Shown: positions 21,926 through 34,460, counted from the first letter of the stretch. The stretch is DNA of 64,000 nucleotides from Tetradesmus obliquus (GCA_030272155.1 CP126201.1:2090501-2154500), one strand, 5' to 3'. The notes: generated from the sequence alone by a model not told the origin. Made by a program: numbers and translations.

Positions 21926-23489
21926 CATGCGTGTCCAAGGTTTTGTTGTGTTGTATGTCACTAATGCATCGGCCGGACAGACAGCATGTGTGGCAGGCTT
22001 TGGTGCTGTTGTGCTGGTGCTGGACGCGGGGAGCAGCAGTTGGGGTAGGGCAGGGAGCGGTTTCGTGTGAGCAAGCCGGTTGTTTCTATAGGTCTTGATC
22101 CAAGCAAAGATCATCAAGGCCAGTGTGCTGTGCTGGCCTGCGTGACTTGGAGGTGTTGTGGCGACGGATTGCTGTGTACGAACAGCTGCTGACCTGTGGC
22201 TACATGCACCAGCGCAGGCTACAGCAGGGGTGTGCAGATGTGTGTGCTGCTGAGCCGCCCCGCTGTCATTGTGTCAGTGGGCTGCGGCTCTCTCTTCTGC
22301 CGAGGTAGCCGTCTTGTTCTGCTGCTGATTGTCAGCACGTCTCCGGATGTGCCCTGCTGTAAAAGGACAAATATATATGGCTCCGGGATGCCGAACGACT
22401 GTGGTAAATGCATAGCTGCGCACCTGCTGCTGCTGCCGCAGCGCCGCAACCTGCTAGCAGTCAGGTGCATGCTGTTGGTGTCAGGACGCGTGTCCTTGTA
22501 GACATGCATGCACACCGCGATATGTATGTACTTGTGCATGTTCTGTCACATGCTGTTAACAGTAGCAGAGCAGGAGAAGCTTATTTTGAGACAGAGGATA
22601 GTTACGTGTGGGTCCTGGCACCATCTTGGATGGTATGAGCCATCACAGGTTGAACACAGGTCTGAGACCAGAAAAGGAGAGTGAGCACCGTAAAACACAC
22701 TGCACACCCTTGAGCACCAAATCTCTCATGTTATATCCAGAGACGTCTTACTGCGGTGCGCAACGGCACCCCACCTCACCGGCAGCTTGCTCTATGTGCC
22801 AACCACACCAACAGATAGGATGTTGTCGCAAATCAATAGCCAAAAGGGTCGGGCAGCAGCGCCTAAGGCAAGGTCCAGCAGTTGGCAGCAAATGGACAGT
22901 ACAACTACCCTACTGCGCGTGACGCGCTCATGAGCTAGGTTCAACAGCATGTAGCGTGTCATCTTCTGGCACAAAACTGTCAGGCTGAATTGGCACACTC
23001 GGATGTTCTGAGGACAGCCCCAACAGAACAGACCGGTACAACCACATACGATACACCACAACCGCCAGGCCCTCCTGATCTTCACATGTGAACACACGGG
23101 GCAGCATTGCTGCTGAATATCTATCACCAGTGCCTTATGGTGTGGCTGGGTAGGTTATGCTGTCGCAGGACACCATTGCTGCATGTCGCAGGACACCATT
23201 GCTGTAAGGTGCGCAGCTGTGCAGTTACCACGGTCCTTCGGGACCCTAAGCCGCATACGTTGTCATTGCACACCAACAAGGGCCGTATATAAAGCCGTCG
23301 TTTTTATATACGGCCACTTGTTTCCTTGTAAAGCCGTTGTTTTACACCAACAGAAGCAGCAGCAGCAGTACTTGCACGCCACAGCAGTGCTGGACATCTG
23401 ATATCAGCTGAACTATCTAGCCAACAGGAAGTTGGGGTTTGTGATGGTCAGACTTGGTCAGACACCCACTTCGAGTTGTGCCTGCCTGT
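21926..23489. other. Intergenic, no gene seen
   Basis: 3' region of the transporter, then unremarkable sequence to the edge of the right duplication arm. A TGTAA, the usual chlorophyte polyadenylation word, occurs near 22358. A direct repeat of GTCGCAGGACACCATTGCTG occurs at about 23162-23202. Confidence 0.4.
23281..23315. repeat. Perfect 13-bp-arm hairpin with TATA-like arms
   Basis: GGCCGTATATAAA pairs with TTTATATACGGCC around a loop of about 9 nt. A second AAAGCCGTTGTTTT-like copy of the loop region follows at 23330. It could be a promoter element, a transcript end or a remnant of a small element. Confidence 0.6.
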
Positions 23490-23890
23490 GACAAGGTGAT
23501 GACCACTGCTATGCCTGCTGTGCTAGCTATACCTGAGTGGATGTCGGCACATATGATTCCTCTTACAAAGGTACACGACAGCCTGAATGGACTGTATGCA
23601 AAGTAAACCCCGTTAGAGGCTTGGGTGGCATTGGATGTCAGTGTTGCAGAGCACCTGCCCATGTCCCGAGGTGCCAAGATCTGTCCATTGAGCGTGAATA
23701 TTACGGTCGTCCTGCCATTCATGGTTTGCTGGCGCTCACGCAGCTGCTGCAGCTTTGCTCCCCCATCGAGCGGTAACGAGAGTGGCTTCAGGCCATCCAG
23801 GACATAAATAGCTGGGTCTACTTTGCTATAAAATATCATCTGTGCGCTGGCGTATCTCAGGTGCGTACCAAGGAACATCGCTGCTGACAA
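23417..23890 (-). pseudogene. Relic or orphan ORF divergent from the Cys-rich gene (right copy)
   Basis: The better-kept copy of the left-arm ORF at 1963-2530. It reads FLGTHLRYASAQMIF, PAIYVLDGLKPLSLPLDGGA, LQQLRERQ and ASNGVYFAYSPFRLSC without interruption for about 150 codons. Upstream sequence in the same frame has stops, so either the start is internal or earlier exons are missing. Differences between the copies are mostly synonymous. No recognised domain; an Ala/Val/Ile-rich stretch near the end could be a membrane segment. It shares a putative bidirectional promoter with the gene at 24680. Confidence 0.4.
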
Positions 23891-24796
23891 TGGCGATGAG
23901 CTGCGCAGGATGCACCGCTACCGCTGTGAGCTCTGACAATATATTTAACGAGCAGTAAGCTGGTGCTCGATGACACAGATGGCGCTCGTTGAGCGCAAGA
24001 TGAGCAGCACGGCTGTTGTGTACGACCACTAGTACTGCTGTCCAGCATCACAGCAGCATCAGCCGTGCCAGGTCCCTGGCAGCGAAGGGACCTAGCAGCG
24101 CTGCTGAAGCGCTCCGTGCGCTCAAACCAGTTTGAAGTTGCTTAGAGCAAATTAATGCTGTCTTCATGCAGTTGCTCTCTTTGAAGGCTCAATGGATGAG
24201 CACTGCTCAGCATTATGTTGCACGAAACTTTTCAGTGCTGCTGCTACTGCACAAGAAGCACTGCACAGTCAGGCATCAAGTAGAGGCACCTGGTACTGCA
24301 GAGGTGCGTGATTGCTACACTTCAGAGCTCTGTTTGCTGTGCATACAAGCAGACAGACTACGTGCTGCGTCTGACTTGCGTGCTGTGCAGACATCTCTGC
24401 AGGTGTGACACTGCTGCTGACTCACCTTCAAGATCTCCAGCCAAAGCAGTACCCTAAACATGCTGCCAAACATTCCTGCTATGTCAACAGGACACACATC
24501 CAAGGTCCTGGTGAGCGTGCATGTAAGGTTTGCTGCAGCAGCCAGCAGCCGCGGCAGTAGCAGCAGCAGCAGCAGCAGCAGCAGCACCAGCAGCAGCAGC
24601 AACAACATCGATTCTAGCAGCACCAGTGGCACAGCATGACGGATGCACTGAGCTGTTGTGCTGTCTGCAGGTTTTGTGCATGATCATCACACTCACCGCC
24701 CTGGTGGCGCTGCCGGCTGGCGCAGCAAGCTCTGCTCCGGGCAGTGATGCAATTGTCACATTGCCCCAGCTGGCGATTGAAGTTCCCTATGCTGCT

Positions 24797-24854
<58 letters not shown>

Positions 24855-25926
24855 CAGCAGCAGCAATACGCACCCAGCCTGGTGCCAAGACGCCCAAGCC
24901 AGCACCGATATTGGGCGGGGCAGTAAAGGCACCACGCAAAGGAGCAGCAGCTCCCATGCAAACCAGCGCATGTGTTCGTATTCCTAATTCCGCCAACTCC
25001 ACTGAAGTCTGCAACATGGCCAATGCTACACTACCTGGATGCATGTACTCATGCTGGACCAGGGACCATACCAAAGAGAGGTGTGCCTGCTGCTGGAAGG
25101 GCCAGCAGCTGGTGGGCAACAGCAGCTGTGAGGCCTGCCCTGTGGGCACCTACGCAGGGAATAGGTGGAATGTGTGCCAGCAGTGCCGCACTGGCTACTC
25201 CACGTATTCAAACGGCAGCACCGCCTGCAATGGTGAGCTGTGAATTGAATGCTGTCAGAGTCAGCATGCTGCTGGGTCGATGTCAACACATCTGATAAGG
25301 TTGCCTCCGTCTGCTGCGTCTGTTGCACAAGCCCAGCTGTGTAGCGCCAGAAGAAGGGCAACAGCAGCAGCTGCAGCAACAGCAGCAGCAGCATGAGGGG
25401 CAACATTGCAGCACCAGGATTGAACCAGCACAACTGCAGCACCAGCAACAGCAGCGTTGGAGCAGGAGCAGCGCAGCAGCAGCAATGGTCAGTCATGATA
25501 CAACTGCAGCACCGGTGCCGATGCATGAGCAGTGACCGGCACATCATGCAGCAGCAGTCTTTAGACAAACAGCAGCACCAGCAGCACAGCAACAGCAAAC
25601 GCTGCATCAACAGAAGATCCGTGAAGCCCAGCATTGATGATCTGCAATGGTAGCAGCACAAGCAGGTCACCACCAGCAGCACCTTTGAGCATGTCTGTTA
25701 CATACGCTTTGAATCCATCTCCATGCTGACTGCTGCTGCAGTGTGCAGCGCTGGCTACGGTGTGACGTCCTCTGCTTTGTCTCAACCAGTCTGGAGGTGC
25801 ACCAAGTGAGTGGCTTACAAGACAATAGACAGCTGCAGCTGCATGGCTGGCAGCCCGAGTGACAGTTGCTCACCGCTGCATTGCTGCTGTGCACTCTGAT
25901 ATAAGCTGCAGCCGGCAGCAGCAGCA
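23490..25926. repeat. Right arm of the inverted duplication
   Basis: Reverse-complement match to 1-2530. It includes the relic ORF, the 5' region, exon 1 and exon 2 of the Cys-rich/NHL gene. Homology runs to the left edge of the window, so it may extend past 25926 on this side. Confidence 0.9.
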
Positions 25927-27402
25927 GTACTGACGGCACCCCAGCAGACAGCCTAGCAGGCGGGGACCACACGACACATTTACACATGCACACATGGCAC
26001 AAGCAGCGCGCTGCTGAGCCCAAAAGCCAAACAGCGTAGAACATTGTGCTTCTGGTTCTGCCAAGCTTGATGTGCATGTTATGCGCCCTTTCTATGCGCA
26101 TTGCTTGCAGGTGTCCTGTTGGCACGTACGGTGAAGGCAACACCACCCAGGCCTGCAGCAAGTGTGATGGTGGCTTCACAACAGCTGCTGCTGGGGCGGC
26201 TGCAGCTACAGACTGCATCCCTGCAGGTGTGCACGTGGCGCTGCAGCGCATGTGTTGTGTACATTTAACAATTTTGCATATATGCTCCGGCCTGGCCGCA
26301 CTGGCCAGGGAACAGTTGTGTACAGTGTGGCCAGGGCAGAGCATATGTGCAGCAGTGTCATATGGTTGCTCTGTGCTTCGCGTGACGGTTGTATGGCTCT
26401 TACGTAAGGCAACCCTTAAGGCTTAAGGCTTAAGGCAACCCTTAAGGTTGCACACTGTTCTGCTGCACCCGCCTGTATGCAGCCTGCACCAGCCTGCCCC
26501 CTACCCAGCCTGGCGTACCTGCCTGGCCCTCCCAGTGCAGCGGCACATCCTCCTGCACCGCACAGTGCTCAGGGAACTGGATCGGCAGCGTCACGGTGCT
26601 CTGCGGCCCCAACAACGCTTGGCTGCCTCCCCTGCAAGCCTGCCAGCAGCAGCAGCCAGGTTGGGGTCCTGCTTGGTGTGTAGGCACTAGCTGACAGCAG
26701 TGAATGCATTGCTGCGCAGTCTGTGCTGCTGCTGTCACACAATGCTTGGGTGTCCAATGATCCTGGTGGCAGTTGGTGTACTGCTGTCAGCATGTATCAA
26801 CATGTGACAGCTAGCTGGCACAGCTGAACCTGATGGTTGTGTTTGCACTGCAGGCCCAGAGGACTTGAGTGGGGAGTTGTCAGTCACACCTGCGAGCATC
26901 ATCGTGAAGTCTCAAGCGCAGATCAACTTCACCATGAAGTTCGATGCCAAGTTATCAGTGGCGGCTGGTCCTGTGAAGCTCTTCACCTGCAGTGCTGCTG
27001 GTGACCTGCTGCAGTACCTGAGCGACATGCAGCCAGCTGCTGCTGGTGGCAGCACCTACTCAGCCAGCCTGGCCCTGCAGGGCCCACAGCTGGGCAGCCT
27101 CGGCAGCAGGCCAGGCGTGCTGCGCTTCACTGCTGTGGTGGGCGCTGAAAACAGCACAACAGGCGCAGTGGCACGGCTAGAGCTGCTGCCAGGTGCGTGG
27201 CCATGCAGCACTTTCGGGGTGGCTGCGTCACATGCATTGTTTGACGAGTTTGGTTCTGGCATGCCTAGGCTGGAAACACCAGCTGCAGTGCAGCGCTGCA
27301 GCGTTGACAACAACTTGCGGCGTCCAAAGCGGTGATTCACATGCAGTGCTTGAAAAGCTGCGGCTGCGGCCACTAATATTGCTGTTGCTGCCAATGTTGC
27401 TG

Positions 27403-27452
<50 letters not shown>

Positions 27453-29600
27453 GTCCTGCAGGCTGTGCAGCTGGCCCGAGTGACCCCCCTCCTGAGGGAG
27501 GATGGCCCTGGAATGTCACTGCCTGCTCTGCATCAGCTGTTGGCCAGCAGTGCCTCACCTACTGTGACTGGCCTGCCTTCAGCGGCGGCGGCTACTACAT
27601 CACCTGCCTAGCTGATGGCAGCTGGAGCAGACCAGGCGGCTTCTGCTTCCCAAGTGAGTAGCCTTGAGGTGTACCAGGTCCTGCAACAATTCGATGCTCC
27701 TGCGTGGATGCCGTCACATTTTTTGATGGATCACCCTGCTGAACACTGCCAAAGGGTAATGGGTCACAATACATGTCACTGGCTGCCCTGCTGCTGCAGG
27801 GTCTTGCAGCGGCAGCCCTGGCCCAGAGTGGACCAACAGCAGCTGTGCCTTCATGCCCGTGGGCTCACAGTGCACCGCAGCATGTCCCAGTGGCCAGCAG
27901 GGCATTGGATACGTGGCAAGCTGCACCATCGGGGGCTGGCAGGTGACGGCCAGGGACTGCTCCACAATCATTGTTGAGGTGCCAACCTGCAAGTCCCTGC
28001 CAACCCCCAGTGCACCTGCTGGTAGCACGGGCTGGGCTGCCGACTGTGTTGGGCGCGGTGATGGCGAGACCTGCCGAGCTGCATGTGCAGTTTCAAATGA
28101 CATCATGAGCTCCTACACTGGTCCTGGCTACTCAGCAGTGTGCCAGGCTGGCCAGTGGACGCTGCAGCCGGGCGGTGAATGCAAAGGTGAGGATGCACCT
28201 GGCACCGACGTATCGTTCTTGCCGCAGTCTTCTGCTGCGAACTGCTTGCTGAGCAGTCATTGAATGACGGTGACAGGCGATGGTCATGAAATGACAGCAT
28301 TGTCAATGCTGGTACATCAAAACACCGTAGCAAGTTTCTGACGGGTGGGGGGTTGGCGACAGCTCACGTTACAAGCTGCAATCTGACACTGTGAATGTCA
28401 GCCGTTCTGGGTGTGAATGCAACCATCTGTTCAGCAGTTGCTGCTCACACAGGACGCAAAGCTGCCACTGTCACGCGTTTTGTCAAAACGAGAGGATTGT
28501 ACGCTGACATGCGACACTCCTGAAACTTGAACAACTGCCTGTCGTGTTCAGGCGATCGTCTGCTACTCATGCTATGCTGTCGTCTGAATCAAATGAATTA
28601 CTTGTTGTCGTCTCTCACTGGCTGCGCACGTTGTTTTGACACAATCCCTCAGCAAAGTCATGTAAATGCACTTGGCCATCTTACATAAATTCACCAAAAA
28701 GCTGGTCAGCACATCACGCAACGTACCAATGGTACAAGTCTCTCCCCTCTCCTTCCAGGTGTTGCTGCTTATCAGGAAATAACTGATTGGTAATGCATGT
28801 TGTTTGTGCTTGCAGCGTGCGTAACCAGCTTTTCAGGTGTAGGCCGCAACCCAGGTGACACTGGCAACAGCAAATATGGCGTCCTGCCCACAAACGATGG
28901 AAGATTCGTTCTGGTGGCTGACCGATTTAATAACAGGGTGTTGGTCTTTTCCGCACGTGACCTCACCTACATCACGGAGTGGCAAGGCCTGCAGTTTGCA
29001 ACAGGTCTTGCACAAGCACCTGGCAATAACGGCAAAGTTCATGTGTCAGCTAATGACATTGGCATCTCTCTCATGTACGAGGTGGACCCATCCACAGGAG
29101 CATTCACCACTCAATCACTCTATGCACTCGGATTTGGTGTGGCTGTTGCCAGCGATGGAACGGTGTATGGCACCTACAGCTCTTCACAAGTTGTCGGCTG
29201 GGTGACCAGCTCTGCATCTTGGCAAGCATCTACTCTGCCGGCTCCTCCAAACAGACCAGGATGGATTCCTGGTGATATTGCTGTCGACAGACGCAATGGC
29301 GACGTATTGGTCTCGGACTGGGACGCTGAAAAAGTTGATGTGTACCGTAATGGAGTCTTCCTTTCAACGCCCATCACTCTCCTTAAAAATGTGGGTGCAG
29401 TAGCGGTCGACTCTGCTGGCAACATATACGTGCTGGAGTACGAAGCAATCGGCAAGCTCAGGAAGTACGACAGCAGCGGCAGCCTGCTGCGCACATACGG
29501 AGGAGCACTCAGCTTCCCAAGTGGTGTTGCTGTTGGTGCTGACGGCGTGGTCTGGGTGACGGAAGAGGAGGGGAGGGCATGGAAGATCGCATGCATGTAG
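24680..29600 (+). CDS. Secreted multidomain protein: Cys-rich repeats, CCP-like modules, NHL-type propeller (811 aa)
   Basis: Exons: 24680-25232, 25742-25805, 26111-26226, 26854-27192, 27462-27653, 27800-28186, 28816-29600. Every later junction is in phase. The order is: signal peptide (MIITLTALVALPAGAASSA); a long poly-Ala run; GCC2/ephrin-receptor-like Cys modules (residues about 100-245, e.g. CPVGTYGEGNTTQACSKC); a beta-rich domain (245-357); three CCP/sushi-like modules with paired Cys and Trp (358-550); and an NHL-like propeller (about 555-811) with VLVADRFNNRVLVFS, GDIAVDRRNGDVLVSDW and GAVAVDSAGNIYVLEYE. An extracellular matrix or cell-surface role is inferred. The start is uncertain: relative to the left-arm paralogue, 7 nt are missing just upstream, so the paralogue's ATG is out of frame here and the next in-frame signal-like ATG was chosen. 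Confidence 0.8.
24791..24866 (+). repeat. Coding GCA run, about 25 alanines, expanded relative to the paralogue
   Basis: In-frame GCA/GCT repeats encode about 25 alanines right after the signal peptide region. The paralogue at 1130-1160 has about 8. Confidence 0.9.
27406..27450. repeat. CTG run just before the acceptor of NHL-gene exon 5
   Basis: The CTG repeats end about 11 bp before the acceptor at 27461 and take the place of a usual pyrimidine tract. They are intronic. Confidence 0.8.
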
Positions 29601-29640
29601 CCCACCAACATGTGCCGGTCCAGCGACAGCAGCAATGGCG

Positions 29641-29645
29641 TGTAA
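29641..29645 (+). promoter_or_regulatory. Possible polyadenylation word TGTAA of the NHL gene
   Basis: TGTAA, the usual chlorophyte polyadenylation word, occurs about 40 bp after the stop codon. Confidence 0.35.
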
Positions 29646-30169
29646 AGCCTTATGCTGGTGAGGTGCTTCGGAACACCAGGAAAGCTGGAACATCAGCAGC
29701 ACAAGCAGCCGGGAACAGCACTTACAAGTAGCAGCAGCAGCAGCAGTCGCAGCAGTAGCAGCAGCAATCTCAGCAGCCACAACCGCTGTGTCTTCCCGGC
29801 CTATGATAGCAGCAAAAGCCATAACAGCGCGAGCAACAAAGGTCGCACCACCAAAATCAAGGATGCTGTGTTGCCGCACCTCTGGCGTGCTGTTGTTGTG
29901 GTGGATGTTGGTGGCTGTGGTGCCACCAGTCACAAATATGGTGTGCCGTGTTTCCCAACACAACACACGTTTGGTTTTCTACACCATGTAGTGTTGTGTT
30001 CGCATGCTTCGTTTCATGCAAGATGGATCGCCTTCAGGCACAGCTGTGTTGCTCCCGCTGAGAAGTTGCTGCAACCTTGCCCTGGTGTGGTGCTTTGCGA
30101 AGGGCTGCATGTTCTGCTTTATAAACATCACCACGTTGGGTTTCAACCGACCACCAGAGGTGGTCAGCA

Positions 30170-31150
30170 TGTTGAGTCGTGTCATACAATGCATGTCGTA
30201 TGGTAGTGTGGTGATTGCTGTGTCCACCTGCTGTGTTTTATCACGCCGGATCATGCAAGACAGGATCAATTGTGCAGTCATGCTAAGGAATTGTTGAGAT
30301 CGCATGGTGCGCAGTGTGTGGCGCCTGGCCAGATGGCCCACAGGTTCTGCTTTTGATGCTATGCTCAACCAACAACAGTGGTCAGCTACATCAGCCTGCT
30401 CCGCTTTATCACGCCAGATCAGGCAAGAGGGTATCTTTTTTGTGGTCATGCTGAGCATCTGTACAGATCTGTCTGTTGAGATCACATTGGCCACAATGTG
30501 CGGCGCCTCAAGGGTTGCGCCAGAGGTGCCGCTTTTGCTACTATGGTCAACCAACAACAATGGTCAGCCTGCTCCGCTTTACCATGCCGGATCAGGCAAG
30601 AAGGGATTAGTTGTGCGGTCATGCTGAGATCGGTTGAGATCACATGGGCCACAATGTGTGGCGTTTGGCTGGTCGCGCCAGCGGTTCTGCTATTGCTGTT
30701 GTGCTCAACCAACAACAGTAATCAGCTGGCTGTGCCATTGCAAACAATGCATGTGCGCATATGCTGAGCATATGTTGGACCCCATGCGCCGATAAAGCGC
30801 GCATGTAGGTGGGCCGGAGGTCAGGACTTGCTTTTGGTGTTGTGCTTCATTGGCCACTAGCAGTGGTCAGCTGGTTATGTTGTAGCAAACAATGCATGCA
30901 CCTCATGCTGAGGATTTGTCAAGAACCATTCGCCAACTTGGCACTACGGTAGTGCGCCTTGCTGGCTGGGCCACAGGTCCTGCTGTTGGTACTGTGCCCA
31001 ACCAATCACTAGCAGTGGTCACGACCACTGGCTGATCAGCCTGCTGTGTTGCTCCAGTTAATGCATGCCCTGATGCTGAAGATTTGCTGGAACCCCTTGC
31101 GTCAACGTAGGGTGCCTTGCGGGGTATGCCAGAGGTCCTGCTTTTGGCAC
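30170..31150. repeat. Diverged tandem array, about 150-bp units
   Basis: About six to seven units share the phrases TTGAGATCACATKGGCCACA, GCTCAACCAACAACAGTGGT and GGTCATGCTGAG. Unit starts are near 30170, 30297, 30477, 30635, 30775, 30915 and 31080. Units differ by many substitutions, so the array is old. Sequence upstream to 29980 shows weaker traces. No coding frame is kept. The rest of 29601-32151 holds no gene that I can support. Confidence 0.75.
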
Positions 31151-32151
31151 TGTGCTCATGAGCGCAGTGCCGGGTGATCACCCGGCGAGCACAAACACTC
31201 TCAGTGTTGTGTGACGCGTTTGCTGTTGTGTTGTGAGGACATTGGGATGTGGATCGTATGGCATATGCCATCGCGGCACCGCAGCGTTTTGAAGCCATGC
31301 ATGATATGCTGCCACCCCTGTGCTGCATCTGCACGTTCCTGGTTCTTTGTTTCTTTGACGCACGTGGCGCCCCTGTGCTTCCAGCAGCCAGTGCTTCAGT
31401 TAACAGTATTTTTTTGTTACCAGGGGGAGCGAAACCCTAGTTAACAGTATGATGCAGGCTTCGTTACATCGTGATAGCTTGCTGGCAATCATACCATCGC
31501 ATACGCTTGGGATGCGTGTCAACCTGTGCCCTATGACCATTGCACACTGGCATCTGCAGACAACACACATCCAAGCCCTGGCATGGGACGCATCACTGCC
31601 AACAGCACAATTTAGGAATTGCCAACCACTTGCTGATGTTCTTAGCTACCGTCCCGTCTGAAAATGCAGGCAGGGACGCAGCAGGCAGGAACTGCAGCAT
31701 GCAACAACCACAACAATGCCAACACTGCAGCTTGCAATGCATAACAGCCTTGCAGCACCATGGCCCACAGCTTTCGTGCCTGCACTGCAGCTGTGCATGC
31801 ATGCACACACTCATGCGGTGCCCTCTGTTCCTGCACCGGCACTGCACATGCAAAGCATTCAAACCTGCAGGAAACGCTAGCCCACACAACATGTTGTGAA
31901 ACGAGAACTCTCCCTTCACAACATGCAAAATCATCCACCAACACACCCGAGCAACGTGAGAACCTCAGCACACAGCAGTGTAGTGAGCACAGCATCCCAA
32001 AGGCAGGAAACCACACACCCTCTGCATGCTGCAGCTCGGCTTCATGACCAGCAAACTCCCAATACAAGCAAACTCCCGATACAAGGTTGCTGACGTTGCA
32101 CACACACAATTTGCTTTGCAGTCTGCTACTCTGGCTGCCGCTGCTTCTGTC

Positions 32152-34460
32152 TTACGGAGTGTACAGCACATCAGCTCCGTCCCTAACAGCCTTCCCCTTG
32201 CCCTTTCCAGCCGGTGTCGCTGCCACAGCTGCCTTTGCCTTGCTGCCTGCAGCAGCTCCCTTCTTTCCTGCAGCTGCTGCTGCAGCGCTTGCCTTCTTGC
32301 CTGCTGCCTTGCTGCCTGAGTCAGCGCCAGTGCCACTGGACTTGCCTGGGCCCCCATAGATTGACACAAACACAACAAACAGCAGCAGCATGGGCAGGCC
32401 CATGATGCTATACACTGCTAGCTGCAGAGCCACAGGGTCGTTCAGTGCAGACAGCGCAGGCTGTGATGCCGCCACTCCTTTCACTACTGTCTTGAGCTCT
32501 GCCTCGATGTTTGCAACCTGCACCTTGGCTGCTGCGAGGTGCACGTTTGCTGCTGCCACATAGTCAGCGATAGGCAGCTTGCTAAGCGCCTCCTGCAAGC
32601 AGCGACAGGCAGCAGCAGGGTGCAAGCAGCGGCGAGTGCAGCAGGGCAGGACTCAGAATGGAGGGATGGTGCCGAAGGCACAGCGAAATAGCAGCAGCCC
32701 AGCTGCTGCACTCACATTGACGCAGTCGGAAAGGGCATGCGCAGCAAGCACTGCGGACAGGAAGGCAAGCAGCAGTGCATGATGCAGGCACGACATACAG
32801 AGCATGCAGACACGTAGTGCCGCTGGACAGGGCAACATGCAGCACACGCGTTGCCGCCGTCTACGTTACCAGACAGGCACCATCTGGCATCGTCCACGGA
32901 GACAGCAGCGCTGCTCACCTGTGCAGGGGCTGTTGCCTGCTTGAGCCACTCCCAGTGGGGCTTCACAGTGCTGACCACCTGGGCAGTGTACTCGCTCTCC
33001 TGCACCTGCTGCCACGACTCGCTCGCATACTTGACGCTGGTGTCCACATGGCGGGACAGCCACACAGGCAGGTATGCGTCCTCAACTGCCTTCAGCTCTG
33101 CCAGGCGAGCAGCCTGCTCCGACAACTGAGACTCAACCTGTAGCAGATGACAGAGCGACATGAGCAGCACCATGAGTGCAGCTTGAAGTGAAGCATGCAG
33201 TGCAGTAACACGCGGTGCAGCAGTGAATAGGCTACAACGCAGGTGGTCAAGCACACTACAGACATTGAACAGCAAACACAACGAGCCCAAAAAAACACTC
33301 ACAGCTTTGCTACAATGTGTGCACTCCACATACTGCCGCTGCTGCCACCCACACCATCCGTGCTGCACTACATTGCGCCTCCTGCAAACCCACCTTGCTC
33401 AGTGTGCGCTTGCAGGAGCTTCCCTGGTCTGCAACTGCAGCTGCGGACTGCTTTGCTGCATCAGCCTCGGCCTGTGCCTGCGCTGCCTTGCTCTTCTCAG
33501 CAGACAGCTTTTCCTGCAAGCTGGCAACCTGTTGCTGGAAGGATGCCAGCTCAGCCTGCAGGGCGTTATACTGCTCCACCTTGGTGGCCAGCTCCTGCTG
33601 AGTGGAGCTGCCCTTGCTGGTGGATGCTGACAGGTCGCCCTGCAGGACAGCAGCACAGGTGTTGCTTGAACAGGTGATGATGGCATGCGATTGCCGTCAA
33701 TTCAAGTCGATTGAGGAAGCAAGGCAATTACGGCTGTGCCGTCTGCTACGAAGCAGACTGGATGCCCACAGGTGCCAGTGATGTGCATGCTGGTGTGTGC
33801 AAGGGTATATTGGTGCAAACAAGCGTTCTGGTGCGGGTGCACTGTTTGCTGCAGAGCTGCCTGCTGCGTGTAGCACAGCACAACTTGTGCCAGCTGCTGC
33901 TGCTGCTACTGCAAGTACACGAGTCAGTTATAGTGGTTGCCAAGACCGCGACACCTGATGCTAGCCCATGACGTAAGTTAGCATGACAGCACTGCTGAAA
34001 TATGTGTTGCTAGAGGACTCGCACGCCCACTGCTGTCACTGCTTCCAGATCACTGCAGTTGAGGGTGCAACAGGACAGCTGAGGGTCGTGTCCCACCGCG
34101 TGCGGCACTGTCTTTCTGCTGTAAGCAGCTGCAGGATACAACCAAATGATAGCACGCACCTTCAGCGTCTCAATGTGCTTCTGCAGTTCACTGGCCTGCA
34201 CCTGGCAAGCATTCCTGAGGTTCTGCAGCTCCTCTGGCTTGCAAGCACACGCCTCTCCTGCCTCATCATCCTGAACGTGGCATTATAAAGGCGGGTAGCA
34301 GCACGTTCAGCCGGTTGGTGCCACAGGACGCCATGGAACACTCGACACGGGCGAGCTCCAGCAGCGATCAAGGACAACGCTGCAGCCTTACCGCATGCAC
34401 TGCAGCACCAAAAACCGCCAAAGCGCACAGTAGCACCAGTACCGTGCTGCTACGCCGCAT
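32152..34460 (-). CDS. ER/secretory coiled-coil protein with C-terminal TM segment (361 aa)
   Basis: Exons: 34392-34460, 34160-34270, 33394-33639, 32919-33137, 32152-32592, all phase 0. Exon 1 is exactly a signal peptide (MRRSSTVLVLLCALAVFGAA, cleavage near VHA). Residues 24-142 form an alpha-helical coiled coil (ELQNLRNACQVQASELQKHI, then QELATKVEQYNALQAELASF). The segment 143-215 has aromatic-rich repeats (YLPVWLSRHVD, PHWEWLKQ). A membrane segment follows at about 271-294 (MGLPMLLLFVVFVSIYG), then a Lys/Ala/Gly-rich tail. The layout resembles plant proteins of unknown role annotated as 'myosin heavy chain-related' or 'DNA repair ATPase-related' (At2g24420-like); that likeness is from memory and unverified. 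Predicted topology: lumenal coiled coil, short cytosolic basic tail. Confidence 0.72.

Noticed and set aside
31249-31440. Small hydrophobic ORF (63 aa) next to the tandem array
   Set aside because: Hydrophobic core is weak, no homologue noticed, and the region is array debris.
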